From the NCBI GenBank assembly GCA_901456055.1, contig CABDWT010000016.1:434001-498000 (forward strand): a DNA stretch of 64,000 nt. The letters are read 5' to 3'. The stretch's first letter is position 1. Each line of letters begins with the position of its first letter. Origin of the DNA: Phytobacter ursingii. Lineage in GTDB: Bacteria; Pseudomonadota; Gammaproteobacteria; Enterobacterales; Enterobacteriaceae. The notes under the pieces were generated by a model that did not search any database, was not told where the DNA came from, and worked only from the letters and a program-made list of their open reading frames with translations. A program made the position numbers and the translations under genes. Below are positions 50,336 to 60,693 of this stretch, piece by piece.

Positions 50336-51172
50336 ATGCAGTCAGAGGTAAACGCGACGGACGCGAGAATAGTCAGAGAGCAGCAGCTTTTTAATGGCCG
50401 CCCTTTTCACGTGTTTATCTACAACAAAGTTGAGAGTATCAGCGGGCTGCATCAGCATGATTACTATGAATTTACGCTTGTTCTGACCGGGCGTTACTAT
50501 CAGGTAATCAACGGGAAACGGGTGTTGCTGGAGCGAGGCGATTTTGTCTTTATACCCGTCGGTTCGACCCACCAGAGCTTTTATGAGTTTGGCGTGACGC
50601 GAATTCTTAATGTCGGGATCAGCAAACAATTTTTTGAAACCCATTATCTTCCACTGGTGCCGTTTTGTTTCGTTGCCTCGCAGAGTTATCGCATCAAGGC
50701 CACGTTTCTGGCATACATCGAATCGGTCATTGCGTCGCTCAATTTTCGTGATAGCGAGCTTGATGAGTTTATTGAAAATGTGACCTTCCATGTTATCAAT
50801 CGCCTGCGTCATTATCGTGAGCAGCAGGAGGAGGATTGCATTCCTCAATGGTTAAAAATGACAGTAGAGGGTATGCACGACAAACACCGTTTTGGTGAGA
50901 ACGCGCTGGAAAATATGGTCGCCCTGTCGGGGAAATCTCAGGAATATTTAACCAGGGCAACGCAGCGTTATTATCATAAAACACCGCTGCAAATTATTAA
51001 TGAAATTCGGATTAATTTTGCCCGCAAGCAGCTGGAAATTTCGAATTTCTCTATTAATGATATTGCATGGGAGGCAGGGTACAGCAGCCCCAGCTTGTTT
51101 ATTAAAACCTTTAAAAGATTGACCTCATTTACACCGGGTAGTTACCGTAAACAACTGACCAATATTTCCTGA
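50336..51172 (+). CDS. chbR: Transcriptional regulator ChbR
   Basis: AraC-family dual regulator of chb, repressing without and activating with chitobiose-6-phosphate. The start at ATG 50336 ([13 protein letters not shown]) has AAGGAG 9 bases upstream; a GTG at 50312 overlapping chbA is possible. 278 residues (E. coli 280). N-terminal cupin sensor ([14 protein letters not shown]) and C-terminal double HTH ([21 protein letters not shown]). Confidence 0.95.
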   Translation: MQSEVNATDARIVREQQLFNGRPFHVFIYNKVESISGLHQHDYYEFTLVLTGRYYQVINGKRVLLERGDFVFIPVGSTHQSFYEFGVTRILNVGISKQFFETHYLPLVPFCFVASQSYRIKATFLAYIESVIASLNFRDSELDEFIENVTFHVINRLRHYREQQEEDCIPQWLKMTVEGMHDKHRFGENALENMVALSGKSQEYLTRATQRYYHKTPLQIINEIRINFARKQLEISNFSINDIAWEAGYSSPSLFIKTFKRLTSFTPGSYRKQLTNIS

Positions 51173-51272
51173 TTTGCGGGGTAATGCCCCGCTAACAAAC
51201 ATCATCATTCTATAATTATCGCACTGCGGTAATGACACGGCTTGTCTTAACATCAAGCCAGAGGGAGAAAAT

Positions 51273-52619
51273 ATGACGACCAAACTAAAAATTGTCACCA
51301 TTGGCGGCGGCAGCAGTTATACCCCGGAATTACTGGAAGGATTTATTCTTCGCTACCATGAATTACCCGTCAGTGAATTATGGCTGGTAGATGTGGAGGA
51401 GGGGAAACATAAGCTGGATATCATTTATGATCTTTGCTGCCGCATGGTTGACAAAGCGGGGGTACCCTTAAAGATATTTAAAACCCTTGATCGACGTGAA
51501 GCGTTGCGCGATGCGGATTTTGTCACCACACAATTTCGTATCGGCCAGCTCAAAGCACGGGAGCTTGATGAGCGCATTCCATTAAGTCATGGTTACCTTG
51601 GCCAGGAGACCAATGGCGCCGGTGGCTTGTTCAAAGGGTTACGCACTATCCCGGTGATTTTCGATATTCTTCGCGATGTGGAAGAACTGTGCCCACAGGC
51701 ATGGGTGATCAATTTCACTAACCCGGCCGGTATGGTGACAGAAGCGGTTTATCGCCATAGCAACTTCCGTCGCTTTATTGGCGTATGTAATGTCCCTGTC
51801 GGTATGAAAATGTTTGTCCGTGATGTTCTTCAGCTCGCGACTACTGACACGTTATCGCTCGATTTATTTGGTCTAAACCATCTGGTCTTTATCAAAGATG
51901 TGCTGGTGAATGGTGAGTCGCGTTTTGCCGAGTTAATGGAGGGGGTTGCTTCCGGTCGACTGGCGAAATCATCGGTGAAGAATATTTTTGACCTACCATT
52001 CTCCGAGGGATTGCTGCGTTCGCTCAACCTGCTGCCATGCTCATATCTGCAATATTATTTCAAATCCAAAGAGATGCTGGGCATCGAAATGGGCGAATAT
52101 TACAAAGGGGGGACGCGTGCTCAGGTTGTTCAGGAGGTGGAAAAAAACCTCTTTGAAATGTACAAAGATCCGACACTCAATGTGAAACCGAAAGCGCTGG
52201 AGATGCGTGGCGGGGCGTATTATTCCGATGCTGCTTGTGAAGTGATCAATGCGATTTTTAATGATAAGCAGACGGAACATTATGTGAATGTGCCGCACCG
52301 GGGGAGTGTTGAAAATATTCCTGCTGAATGGGCGGTGGAAATGACCTGCCTGTTGGGGCGCGATGGACCAACGCCGCATCCACGCATAAGACACTTTGAC
52401 GACAAAGTTCTTGGGCTGATTTATACCATTAAGGGCTTTGAGATTGCTGCAAGCAAAGCGGCGCTGAGCGGTGAATTGAATGATATTTTACTGGCGCTCA
52501 ATCTTAATCCATTGATTCACTCAGATAAAGATGCGGAAAAACTGGCACGCGATATGCTGCTGGCCAATCAACAATGGCTACCGCGTTTTGCCCAAACAGT
52601 CGCTGACCTTAATAAGTGA
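51273..52619 (+). CDS. chbF: 6-phospho-chitobiase ChbF (GH4)
   Basis: NAD- and divalent-metal-dependent glycosidase that splits mono-deacetylated chitobiose-6-phosphate. 448 residues (E. coli 450). NAD fold at the N-terminus (TIGGGSSYTPELLEG), metal Cys/His in IGVCNVP and LFGLNHL, and the phosphosugar motif NFTNPAGMVTEA. GH4 family. It follows chbR by 100 bases and precedes chbG by 6. Confidence 0.97.
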   Translation: MTTKLKIVTIGGGSSYTPELLEGFILRYHELPVSELWLVDVEEGKHKLDIIYDLCCRMVDKAGVPLKIFKTLDRREALRDADFVTTQFRIGQLKARELDERIPLSHGYLGQETNGAGGLFKGLRTIPVIFDILRDVEELCPQAWVINFTNPAGMVTEAVYRHSNFRRFIGVCNVPVGMKMFVRDVLQLATTDTLSLDLFGLNHLVFIKDVLVNGESRFAELMEGVASGRLAKSSVKNIFDLPFSEGLLRSLNLLPCSYLQYYFKSKEMLGIEMGEYYKGGTRAQVVQEVEKNLFEMYKDPTLNVKPKALEMRGGAYYSDAACEVINAIFNDKQTEHYVNVPHRGSVENIPAEWAVEMTCLLGRDGPTPHPRIRHFDDKVLGLIYTIKGFEIAASKAALSGELNDILLALNLNPLIHSDKDAEKLARDMLLANQQWLPRFAQTVADLNK

Positions 52620-52625
52620 GTCCGT

Positions 52626-53384
52626 ATGCGAAAGTTGTTGATCGTCAATGCCGATGACTTTGGCTTAAGCCGTGGACAAAACTATGGCATCGTCGAAGCC
52701 TGCCGCAACGGTGTCGTCACCTCGACGACTGCGCTGGTGAACGGCGCCGCTGTCGACCATGCCGTTGCTCTGCGCGCTCAGATCCCGGCGCTGGCGGTGG
52801 GGTTACATTTCACTCTGACGCTGGGAAAACCCGTAGGAAATACGCCATCTCTGACGCGAGAAGGGCTACTGGGGAAAGGAATCTGGGATTTGGCTGCGCA
52901 AGGAGCGTTGCCGCTGGAGGAGATTGCCGATGAACTGGCCTGCCAGTATGCGCGCTTTATTGCGCTGTTTGGCGAGCCACCGTCACATATCGACAGTCAT
53001 CATCATGTGCATATGATTGGCGCCATTTTCCCGCTGGTCGCGGCGTTTGCACACGAAAAAGGCATCCCATTACGTGTCGATCGTGATGACGCGCGGCGCC
53101 AGGGAATTGAGACCAACGAGGTTCGTAGCACAAGCGGTTTTTCCAGCGCCTTTTATGGCGATGAGATATCACCCTCGCTATTTGTGTCCATTCTCGATGC
53201 TGCCTTGCAGCGTGGTGACAGTTCGCTGGAAATGATGAGTCATCCGGCTTTTGTCGATAAGGCGCTGATGACCAGCAACTACTGTTATCCACGCTTAGAC
53301 GAGCTGGATGTTCTGACGCAGCCATCGCTGAAAGAGGCAATTGACGAACGAGCCTTCAGGCTGGCTACCTTTCGGGATCTGTAA
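52626..53384 (+). CDS. chbG: Chitobiose/chitooligosaccharide deacetylase ChbG
   Basis: YdjC-family metal-dependent deacetylase, removes one acetyl group from chitobiose-6-phosphate so that ChbR is induced and ChbF can act. 252 residues (E. coli 249). Metal and catalytic residues in [10 protein letters not shown] (Asp) and [10 protein letters not shown] (His). Last gene of the operon, converging with katE. Confidence 0.96.
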   Translation: MRKLLIVNADDFGLSRGQNYGIVEACRNGVVTSTTALVNGAAVDHAVALRAQIPALAVGLHFTLTLGKPVGNTPSLTREGLLGKGIWDLAAQGALPLEEIADELACQYARFIALFGEPPSHIDSHHHVHMIGAIFPLVAAFAHEKGIPLRVDRDDARRQGIETNEVRSTSGFSSAFYGDEISPSLFVSILDAALQRGDSSLEMMSHPAFVDKALMTSNYCYPRLDELDVLTQPSLKEAIDERAFRLATFRDL

Positions 53385-53389
53385 GTAAC

Positions 53390-53416
53390 GCACCGCGGCG
53401 AAGGCCGTGGTGCGCG
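53390..53416. terminator. Bidirectional hairpin between chbG and katE
   Basis: GCACCGCGGC pairs with GGCCGTGGTGC with one bulge; GCGTTT follows on the plus strand. It stands between two stop codons. Confidence 0.6.
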
Positions 53417-53420
53417 TTTA

Positions 53421-55679
53421 TCAGGCAGGAATACTGGCGATTTTACTCATGCGTGACCAGATACGGTGCGCGCGCAACAATCCGAGAAAATCGTCCATGC
53501 TGCTACCCGCGGCATCGTCGGCCTGTACCACACCTTCTTCACCCTGCGTACCAACCTGTAAAACGGAGCTGAATTGACGGGCATCGCCCAGCAGCGTAAT
53601 GGGTTTTAAATGTTTGTAGGCTTCCAGAAGATAGTAAAGCGCATCGCCATTATTCACGAGCTGGCTGAGATCGCCGCCTGGCACAATGACACCATCAACG
53701 GTCAGCGACGGTGCGCCCGCAAAGGTTCCTGCGACAGGTAATACTGAACCATCATCGGCAACCACATTGCCCATTCGGGAATAGAGCAGTTTTGCGTGCA
53801 CGCCTTCTGCCTTAAGACGTTGCAGAATATTGAGCACATCGCTGGCACGCGTTTTATCATTCAGCAACACGGCAACGACACGACCTTTTATGGAACCCTC
53901 CGGGATGGCATAGAGGCTCAGCGAGGGATCTTTTTTCAGACCGTTAACGTCTTTCGGCGGCGCGACGTTACGTTGTTCTTCACTTAACGTAATGCCGAGA
54001 TTCCCGGCGACGGCATTGGCCAGATGCACGTCAATATGCGCCAGTTGGTCAACCACCCGTTCGCGAATGTATTCGCGCACGACTTTACTCAGCTCGAAGC
54101 TGAAAGCATCAATAATATGCTGCTGTTCGAATGGTGTCTGGCTTAACCAGAACAGGCGAGGATGCGCATAATATTCTGCAAATGAGGGGCTACGTTCGCG
54201 AATTTTACCGCCTTCGACCCGTTCCTGGTACGACTCAAATCCGCCCCGTTTGGGACCAGGCGGCGTCTCGCGCGGCCAGTTATCATTAATCGAATTGGGT
54301 TCGTAATTTGCCGGGTTGGTGTCGATATCCATCCGATGCATGCCGTCGCGCTGGAAATTATGGTACGGGCAGCCAGGACGGTTTATCGGGATCTCATGAA
54401 AGTTTGGTCCACCAAGGCGGCTAATTTGCGTATCCGTATAGGAAAACAGACGTCCCTGCAGCAGGGGATCGTTAGAGAAATCGAGGCCTGGAACAATATG
54501 GCCGGGATGGAACGCTGCCTGCTCGTTTTCGGCAAAGAAATTATCCGGATTACGGTTGAGCACCATTTTGCCCACCCGTTTCACCGGCACCAGCTCTTCC
54601 GGGATCAGTTTCGTTGGGTCGAGGAGATCAAAATCAAACTTAAATTCGTCTTCTTCGGGAATGAGCTGTAATCCGAGTTCATATTCCGGGTAATCACCCG
54701 CTTCAATCGCTTCCCACAGATCGCGGCGATGAAAATCGGGGTCACGTCCGGTCAACTTCTGCGACTCATCCCACACAAGAGAGGCTTTACCCGCCAGCGG
54801 TTTCCAGTGAAAACGCACAAACGTGGCCTTGCCTTCGGCATTGATCATACGAAAAGTATGAATACCGAAACCTTCCATGGTGCGATAGCTGCGAGGGATC
54901 CCTCGGTCAGACATCGCCCACATGACATTATGCAATGTCTCTGGCTGCAGCGAGACATAATCCCAGAAGGTGTCATGAGCGCTCTGCCCCTGGGGAATTG
55001 CCCAGTGGGGCTCTGGTTTTACTGCATGAACAAAATCCGGGAATTTATGCGCGTCCTGAATAAAAAAGACGGGCGTGTTGTTGCCCACCAAATCGAAGAT
55101 CCCCTCTTCGGTGTAAAACTTGGTGGCAAATCCACGAATATCACGCACGGTATCGGCGGAGCCCGCTCCCCCCTGAACCGTGGAAAAGCGTACAAATACC
55201 GGGGTGATTTTCTCCGGGTCTGAGAGGAAATCCGCCCTGGTGATGGCCGATAAATTTTCGTAAGGCTGGAAATAGCCATGGGCGGCAGAACCCCGTGCGT
55301 GGACGATACGCTCAGGAATGCGCTCATGGTCGAAATGGGTGATCTTTTCACGCAGGATGAAGTCTTCCAGCAGCGTCGGTCCCCGCGTGCCTGCTCGCAG
55401 TGAGTTCTGATCATCTGCGATGCGTACGCCCTGATTCGTCGTCAGGGGAAAATTTTCACTGCCCTTACGAAAGGCTTCCAGCGCGGTGAGTTTCTCATTG
55501 GCTGTGTTAGGGGCCTTTAAACTGCCTGGCGCGGTGGGTTGCTCGCCGGGCGCGGAGAGATGTGGAGAAGGACGATGGGAACCGTCTGCCGGTGCCAGCG
55601 AATCCAGACCGGGCTTTGACTCACTTGCATCATGTACCGGTGATTGATGATTGTTAGGGTTTTGTTCTTTATCCGACAT
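53421..55679 (-). CDS. katE: Catalase HPII
   Basis: Large-subunit stationary-phase catalase. The start at ATG 55679 ([14 protein letters not shown]) has AGGAG 10 bases upstream and gives 752 residues (E. coli 753). Disordered N-terminal arm, catalase core with catalytic His in [12 protein letters not shown] and Asn in FFIQDAHKF region, haem-proximal RLFSYTDTQ with Tyr, and a C-terminal flavodoxin-like/GATase domain (about 600-752) typical of HPII. sigma-S-controlled in E. coli. Confidence 0.98.
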   Translation of the reverse strand: MSDKEQNPNNHQSPVHDASESKPGLDSLAPADGSHRPSPHLSAPGEQPTAPGSLKAPNTANEKLTALEAFRKGSENFPLTTNQGVRIADDQNSLRAGTRGPTLLEDFILREKITHFDHERIPERIVHARGSAAHGYFQPYENLSAITRADFLSDPEKITPVFVRFSTVQGGAGSADTVRDIRGFATKFYTEEGIFDLVGNNTPVFFIQDAHKFPDFVHAVKPEPHWAIPQGQSAHDTFWDYVSLQPETLHNVMWAMSDRGIPRSYRTMEGFGIHTFRMINAEGKATFVRFHWKPLAGKASLVWDESQKLTGRDPDFHRRDLWEAIEAGDYPEYELGLQLIPEEDEFKFDFDLLDPTKLIPEELVPVKRVGKMVLNRNPDNFFAENEQAAFHPGHIVPGLDFSNDPLLQGRLFSYTDTQISRLGGPNFHEIPINRPGCPYHNFQRDGMHRMDIDTNPANYEPNSINDNWPRETPPGPKRGGFESYQERVEGGKIRERSPSFAEYYAHPRLFWLSQTPFEQQHIIDAFSFELSKVVREYIRERVVDQLAHIDVHLANAVAGNLGITLSEEQRNVAPPKDVNGLKKDPSLSLYAIPEGSIKGRVVAVLLNDKTRASDVLNILQRLKAEGVHAKLLYSRMGNVVADDGSVLPVAGTFAGAPSLTVDGVIVPGGDLSQLVNNGDALYYLLEAYKHLKPITLLGDARQFSSVLQVGTQGEEGVVQADDAAGSSMDDFLGLLRAHRIWSRMSKIASIPA

Positions 55680-55904
55680 TGAGCATGTTCTCCTGTTTTC
55701 ATTACTGAAAAATGGTCGTTGCTTTGGCAAAACCCTTCTAACTATAGAACAACTCAGGGCGATGCTCAGGCGCAACGGCGACGTGAGAGCAGATGAGACG
55801 GCAAAAAACCGCAGAAAATCAGCCCGGAGGCGACGCGCGGGGTGACGATCGGCTATGATAGGACTTTCGTGTTAGTGGAATTCGTTTTTGTGAACTCTTC
55901 GCTT

Positions 55905-56144
55905 ATGAAACCTTTGCGTCATCAAAACCGTCGTGTTATCAGCTATGTACCCCGTATCGAGCCTGCACCCCCTGAACATGCTGTGAAGGTTGACGGGTTT
56001 CGTGACGTCTGGTTATTGCGCGGAAAATATGTGGCCTTCGTGTTGCAGGGCGAGCGTTTTACGCGTTCACCTGTTTTTAGCGTGCCTGAAGCCGCTCAGC
56101 GCTGGGCAACGCAGATTCGCCAGGAAGGCGAAATCGACGAATAA
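55905..56144 (+). CDS. cedA: Cell division activator CedA
   Basis: Small DNA- and RNA-polymerase-binding protein first found as a suppressor of dnaA(cos) over-replication. The start at ATG 55905 (MKPLRHQNRRVISY) gives 79 residues (E. coli 80); longer in-frame starts lack support. Conserved PRIEPAPPEHAVKVDGFRDVW and WLLRGKYVAFVL blocks. It is divergent from katE. Confidence 0.93.
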   Translation: MKPLRHQNRRVISYVPRIEPAPPEHAVKVDGFRDVWLLRGKYVAFVLQGERFTRSPVFSVPEAAQRWATQIRQEGEIDE

Positions 56145-56180
56145 AAAAAACAGCCTGCAATGATGTGTCAGGCGGTTTTC
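56143..56180. terminator. Bidirectional terminator of cedA and tcyP
   Basis: GCCTG (56153-56157) / CAGGC (56169-56173). An A-run before the stem serves as the T-run on the minus strand; GGTTTTC follows on the plus strand. Confidence 0.65.
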
Positions 56181-56198
56181 GTTTCTGATGACGCGAAA

Positions 56199-57590
56199 TT
56201 AGCGATGTGCCAGTTCGGCGTCCTCTTCACTGTTCAGGATGGTTTTGTCCGTCTGCTTAAGCCACTGGCTGGTCAGTGTACCTGCGGTCATTGAGCCGCT
56301 GACATTAAGCGCGGTACGCCCCATGTCGATCAGCGGTTCCACCGAAATCAGCAATGCAACCAGCGTGACCGGTAAACCCATCGCAGGCAGCACAATCAGT
56401 GCGGCGAAGGTCGCACCGCCGCCTACACCCGCAACACCTGCGGAGCTGACCGTCACGATACCGACCAGGGTCGCAATCCACATCGGATCCAGCGGGTTGA
56501 TGCCGACTGTCGGGGCAACCATGACCGCCAGCATTGCCGGGTAGAGACCTGCACAGCCGTTCTGACCAATGGTCGCGCCGAACGAGGCGGAAAAGCTGGC
56601 AATAGACTCAGGTACGCCCAGGCGACGGGTCTGCGCTTCCACATTTAGTGGAATAGACGCGGCGCTGGAACGGCTGGTGAAGGCGAAGGTCAGTACTGGC
56701 CATACCTTGCGGAAGTATTTCAGCGGGCTGATGCCATTGACACCCAGCAGCAGGCCATGCACCACAAACATAATGCCAAGACCAATATAAGAGGCGATAA
56801 CAAAACTGCCGAGCTTAATAATGTCCTGTATGTTAGAACCGGCTACCACCTTGGTCATCAGCGCCAGTACGCCATACGGCGTCAGCTGCATCACCAGACG
56901 CACCAGTTTCATCACCCAGCTTTGCAGCGTATCAATGGCGATGAGAACACGTTCGCCTTTCGGCGCATCATCTTTGAGCAATTTCAGGGCGGCGACACCC
57001 AGGAACGCGGCGAAAATCACGACGCTGATAATGGAGGTCGGATTTGCACCCGTCAGATCGGCAAAGGGGTTCTTCGGTACAAACGACAGCAGTAGCTGCG
57101 GTACGCTCAGATCGGCCACTTTGCCCACGTAGTTGGTCTGAATCGCCGTCAGACGCGCCGTTTCGGCGGAACCCTGAACCAGCCCCTCGGCGGTCAGACC
57201 GAAGAGGTTGGTCATCATGACGCCAACCAGCGCTGAAATCATGGTCGTAAACAGCAGGGTGCCGATGGTTAAAAAGCTAATTTTTCCCAACTGCGAGGCG
57301 TTGTGCAGGCGTGCAACGGCGCTCAGAATAGAAGCAAAAACCAGCGGCATAACAATCATCTGCAGCAGTTGCACGTAGCCGTTACCGACCACGTTAAACC
57401 ACTGAATAGAATTCTTCAGTATCGGATTATCCGAGCCGTAGATAGCCTGCAACGCCAGGCCAAACACCACGCCCAGCCCTAAACCGGCCAGTACTTTTTT
57501 TGCCAGACTCCACTGTTTGTGACGCGTTTGCGCCAGCAACAGCAGCAGTGCGACGAACGCCACAACGTTTGCGATTAAAGGAAAGTTCAT
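56199..57590 (-). CDS. tcyP: L-cystine:cation symporter TcyP (YdjN)
   Basis: Inner-membrane cystine importer of the dicarboxylate/amino acid:cation symporter family, 463 residues as in E. coli. About eight hydrophobic segments plus hairpin loops; conserved [13 protein letters not shown] (serine-rich loop) and the sodium/substrate segment [21 protein letters not shown] precedes the ATG. In E. coli it is CysB-activated under sulfur limitation. Confidence 0.96.
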   Translation of the reverse strand: MNFPLIANVVAFVALLLLLAQTRHKQWSLAKKVLAGLGLGVVFGLALQAIYGSDNPILKNSIQWFNVVGNGYVQLLQMIVMPLVFASILSAVARLHNASQLGKISFLTIGTLLFTTMISALVGVMMTNLFGLTAEGLVQGSAETARLTAIQTNYVGKVADLSVPQLLLSFVPKNPFADLTGANPTSIISVVIFAAFLGVAALKLLKDDAPKGERVLIAIDTLQSWVMKLVRLVMQLTPYGVLALMTKVVAGSNIQDIIKLGSFVIASYIGLGIMFVVHGLLLGVNGISPLKYFRKVWPVLTFAFTSRSSAASIPLNVEAQTRRLGVPESIASFSASFGATIGQNGCAGLYPAMLAVMVAPTVGINPLDPMWIATLVGIVTVSSAGVAGVGGGATFAALIVLPAMGLPVTLVALLISVEPLIDMGRTALNVSGSMTAGTLTSQWLKQTDKTILNSEEDAELAHR

Positions 57591-57720
57591 CCCCGTTCTC
57601 CTGATCTCATTATAAGGCCGGCATCCAAAGGTCAGCCAATGGCGGAAGGTTAGCAGAAGAGGTTCGCAAGCCTTATATCCAAATGGAATGTATTATGCCG
57701 TAAGCGCAGAAAGTGCCGAT

Positions 57721-58311
57721 TTAATGGTCAGTCTGGTGATGAATAAAGCGATTGAACTGGTTTTGCAGCAAATTAATCATCTGCGACGACCAACGCACTG
57801 CACTGTTATCGGGCAATGTTTGTGGCATCCACAGCGCCCAGGTGAACAGCGCCATGCATAACACACGTTCCAGTTGATTACCGCGCTGCGGTGAGAGCAG
57901 TGGCAGACGGAATCGCCAGCGGCAGGGCCACAGAAGCGGGACGCCCGCCGGGGTTATCATATCGGCAAGAATATGGCTCAAATAACCCAAAACCATCCCC
58001 TGCAATGCATCTGCCGGGATAATCCAGCTATCGGGCACTTTGAGATAGAAAAGGGTTAAACCAATAAATACAGCCAGCAGACTATGGGTAAATCCCCGGT
58101 GACCGAACATGCGAGCCACAGGCTTTGAAACCCACTTTAGCCGCTGCCCAAGAAACGACTTCGGGTGGTCAATATCGGGCAGAAGACAGGTCAGAATGGC
58201 TGACGGAACAATATGCCACCAATCCCCGTGTGCCAGCACAGGCGTCAATTCGGCATTTTTGGCAAACACCGCGCAGGCAATGGAAAAAAGCAGGTGTCCT
58301 TCCGCCGTCAT
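57721..58311 (-). CDS. ydjM: LexA-regulated inner-membrane metal-dependent hydrolase YdjM
   Basis: YdjM/YfhO-like membrane protein of 196 residues, as in E. coli. Conserved histidines and aspartates in MTAEGHLLF, LLPDIDHPKSFLG, GHRGFTHSLL and YLSHILADMITPAG suggest a metal site at the membrane; function unknown. SOS-induced: a LexA box stands 15 bases upstream. Confidence 0.94.
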   Translation of the reverse strand: MTAEGHLLFSIACAVFAKNAELTPVLAHGDWWHIVPSAILTCLLPDIDHPKSFLGQRLKWVSKPVARMFGHRGFTHSLLAVFIGLTLFYLKVPDSWIIPADALQGMVLGYLSHILADMITPAGVPLLWPCRWRFRLPLLSPQRGNQLERVLCMALFTWALWMPQTLPDNSAVRWSSQMINLLQNQFNRFIHHQTDH

Positions 58312-58325
58312 GATAAAACTCGCTA

Positions 58326-58345
58326 AACTGTCGATGCATACAGTA
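58326..58345. promoter_or_regulatory. LexA box of ydjM
   Basis: AACTGTCGATGCATACAGTA contains the full CTGT-N8-ACAG core. A further half-site TATACAGTA follows at 58356-58364; E. coli ydjM has two LexA boxes. Confidence 0.85.
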
Positions 58346-58407
58346 TAGGGTTTTTATACAGTAGGCGGAAGAGGTGACGGTGTAACTCTTTGTCACAAGA
58401 ATGACAT

Positions 58408-59169
58408 TTAACGCGCCAGCCAGCCACCGTCCACGGCGAGGGTGTAGCCATTAATATAGTCTGAGGCCGCAGAGGCCAGAAAGACCGCCGGGCCTTTGAG
58501 GTCATCCGGCTTTCCCCAGCGTCCCGCCGGAATGCGATCAACAATTTCCTGGTTACGCTCTGCGTCTTCCCGCAGAGCCTGGGTGTTATCGGTAGCCATA
58601 TAACCAGGAGCAATGGCATTAACATTAATGTTGTGCGATGCCCATTCATTGGCCAGCAGGCGGGTCAATCCGAGAACTCCACTTTTGGACGCCGTATACG
58701 ACGGCACGCGGATTCCGCCCTGAAACGAGAGCATAGAAGCAATATTAATGATTTTCCCGCCGTCGCCCTGGGCAATAAACTGACGGGCGACGGCCTGGGA
58801 GAGAAAGAAGACCGTTTTGACGTTGAGGTTCATCACATCGTCCCAGTCTTTCTCGCTAAATTCGAGTGCATCGCAGCGGCGGATAGTCCCGGCGTTATTG
58901 AGCAAAATATCAATTCGACCCAACTGCGAGACGGTCTTACTGACGATGTCATTAATACAGTCTTGTTTGCCGAGGTCGGCCTGGATAGCAAGGAACTTAC
59001 GGCCCAACGCAGTCACTTGTTCGGCGGTCTCTTGTGGTCGTTTACGGCCAACGCCAACAATATGGCAACCTGCTTCGGCAAGCCCCAGCGCCATTCCTTG
59101 TCCCAGCCCGGTATCGCAACCGGTGACAATTGCGACTTTATTTGCAAGCGAAAAGGCATCAAGAATCAT
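58408..59169 (-). CDS. KduD-like short-chain dehydrogenase
   Basis: SDR of 253 residues, strongly similar over its whole length to E. coli KduD (2-dehydro-3-deoxy-D-gluconate 5-dehydrogenase): MILDAFSL start, VTGCDTGLGQGMALGLA, DALEFSEKDWDDVMNLN and an identical YINGYT-VDGGWLAR type ending. NAD site TGxxxGxG, NNAG, catalytic Ser in ASMLSFQGG, Tyr/Lys in YTASKSG. The gene is not at its E. coli locus, where kduD pairs with kduI; here it stands alone between ydjM and hxpB. It is either the relocated kduD or a paralogue; hexuronate/ketogluconate metabolism is the likely field. Confidence 0.88.
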   Translation of the reverse strand: MILDAFSLANKVAIVTGCDTGLGQGMALGLAEAGCHIVGVGRKRPQETAEQVTALGRKFLAIQADLGKQDCINDIVSKTVSQLGRIDILLNNAGTIRRCDALEFSEKDWDDVMNLNVKTVFFLSQAVARQFIAQGDGGKIINIASMLSFQGGIRVPSYTASKSGVLGLTRLLANEWASHNINVNAIAPGYMATDNTQALREDAERNQEIVDRIPAGRWGKPDDLKGPAVFLASAASDYINGYTLAVDGGWLAR

Positions 59170-59260
59170 AATTCCCCCAGGTCCTGGTTATTGTCATATT
59201 GCCTGAGATGAGAATAGGGGCAGAAAGGGAGAATTACAAATAAATTGAAACGATGTTTTA

Positions 59261-59297
59261 AAAATAAAAACCAGAGACAGTACAGACTATCTCTGGT
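59261..59297 (-). terminator. Terminator of hxpB
   Basis: On the minus strand ACCAGAGA / TCTCTGGT stem with a 12-base loop followed by TTTTATTTTT. Confidence 0.88.
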
Positions 59298-59305
59298 GAC
59301 GAAGC

Positions 59306-59974
59306 TTAGCCGCAAAGATGCATCAGGGTGAGCGCTTCAAGGCTGGATAACTTCACATCGGCCAGCGCATAGCGTGGATCATCACGGTTTTCCTCGGCTG
59401 GCACAACAATAGAACGCATCCGGGCGGCTTTACTGGCGATCATTCCATTGACGGAATCTTCCAGCGCCACGCAGGCGAGCGGGTCAACACCAAGCTTTGC
59501 GGCGCAGTCCAGATAAACCTGCGGATGGGGTTTGCTGTATGGCAGTTTTTCTGCCGACGCCAGCGCATCGAAATTATCGCGCAGGCCAAACAGCGTGAGC
59601 GTTTTTTCCAGCATATGCAGCGGTGATGCCGAGGCCAGACCCACTTTCAGACCGCTGTCTTTGCACAAAGCAATCGCTTCGCGCGCGCCTGGCAGCAATG
59701 GACGCGTCTCTTCAACCAAAGTAATGGCACGACTGATGATGCGATGGGTTACCTCATCGCAGTCCGGACCGCTCCAGGGTTGCCGTGCAAACCACAGGCC
59801 AACAACCACATCAATGCGCAGGCCAAGGGTATCCGGTAGCTCATCTCGGCGGGTAATATCAACCCCCAGGCTTGCCATGACTTCCAGTTCAGCACGATCC
59901 CAGAGTGGCTCTGAGTCCATAATTAATCCATCCATATCGAAAATGGCAGCGAGTATTTGTCGCGGGGCAGACAT
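59306..59974 (-). CDS. hxpB: Hexitol phosphatase B (YniC)
   Basis: HAD-superfamily phosphatase acting on 2-deoxyglucose-6-phosphate and hexitol phosphates. 222 residues as in E. coli. Motif I FDMDGLIMDSEP (Asp nucleophile), motif II in GLASAS, motif III Lys in SKPHPQVY, motif IV ALEDSVNG. Own terminator. It is divergent from yniB. Confidence 0.96.
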   Translation of the reverse strand: MSAPRQILAAIFDMDGLIMDSEPLWDRAELEVMASLGVDITRRDELPDTLGLRIDVVVGLWFARQPWSGPDCDEVTHRIISRAITLVEETRPLLPGAREAIALCKDSGLKVGLASASPLHMLEKTLTLFGLRDNFDALASAEKLPYSKPHPQVYLDCAAKLGVDPLACVALEDSVNGMIASKAARMRSIVVPAEENRDDPRYALADVKLSSLEALTLMHLCG

Positions 59975-60119
59975 TCACACCTCTCTTTTTTGCGTCAGAA
60001 CACAGGGAGAAACACTTTTTATGGTCAGAAGGCCATCATACCGTCTTTAAAGAACGGGCGAAAATGAATATGAGAGGGTAGACTTAGGCGGAAAACGGAA
60101 CGTCTCACAAGGGGAATCC

Positions 60120-60656
60120 ATGACGTATCAACAAGCTGGACGCATTGCCATCCTAAAACGCGTCCTGGGGTGGGTTATTTTTATCCCATCGGTGATTTCG
60201 ACAATTATTTCAGTACTTAAGTTTATGTACGACCACAGTGAAAAACAGCCTGGCATCAATGCCGTTATGCTGGATTTCGCCCATGTGATGATTGAGATGA
60301 TGCGGTTTAACACGCCATTCCTCAATTTTTTCTGGTACAACTCTCCCACGCCGGATTTTCACCATCAGCTTAATATCGGTTTCTGGATTATTTTCGTGCT
60401 GATTTTTGTCGGGCTGGCGCTGCAGGCCTCCGGGGCAAGGATGAGTCGTCAGACACGTTTTCTGCGTGAAAACCTTGAGGATCAACTGATTCTGGAAAAA
60501 GCAAAAGGTGCCGAAGGGCTATCACGCGAAGAGATTGAAGCGCGTATTGTCGTGCCGCATCACACCATCTTCCTGCAGATTTTCCCACTCTATGTCCTGC
60601 CGATTATATGTATCGTCGCTGGTTATTTCTTCTTTTCGCTGCTGGGTTTTCTTTGA
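60120..60656 (+). CDS. yniB: Inner-membrane protein YniB
   Basis: 178 residues as in E. coli, function unknown. Three to four hydrophobic segments (VLGWVIFIPSVISTIISVL, IGFWIIFVLIFVGLALQ, LYVLPIICIVAGYFFFSLLGFL) around a charged stretch with SRQTRFLRENLEDQLILEKAKGAEG and PHHTIFLQ. The ATG follows a GGGGA site. Converges with yniA. Confidence 0.92.
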   Translation: MTYQQAGRIAILKRVLGWVIFIPSVISTIISVLKFMYDHSEKQPGINAVMLDFAHVMIEMMRFNTPFLNFFWYNSPTPDFHHQLNIGFWIIFVLIFVGLALQASGARMSRQTRFLRENLEDQLILEKAKGAEGLSREEIEARIVVPHHTIFLQIFPLYVLPIICIVAGYFFFSLLGFL

Positions 60657-60662
60657 GTCAAT

Positions 60663-60684
60663 AAGGCCACCGCAGGGTGGCCTT
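60663..60684. terminator. Hairpin between convergent yniB and yniA
   Basis: Perfect 9-bp stem AAGGCCACC / GGTGGCCTT with a 4-base loop. The terminal A/T pairs may act as the U-tract for either direction. Confidence 0.6.
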
Positions 60685-60693
60685 AACGTTACA

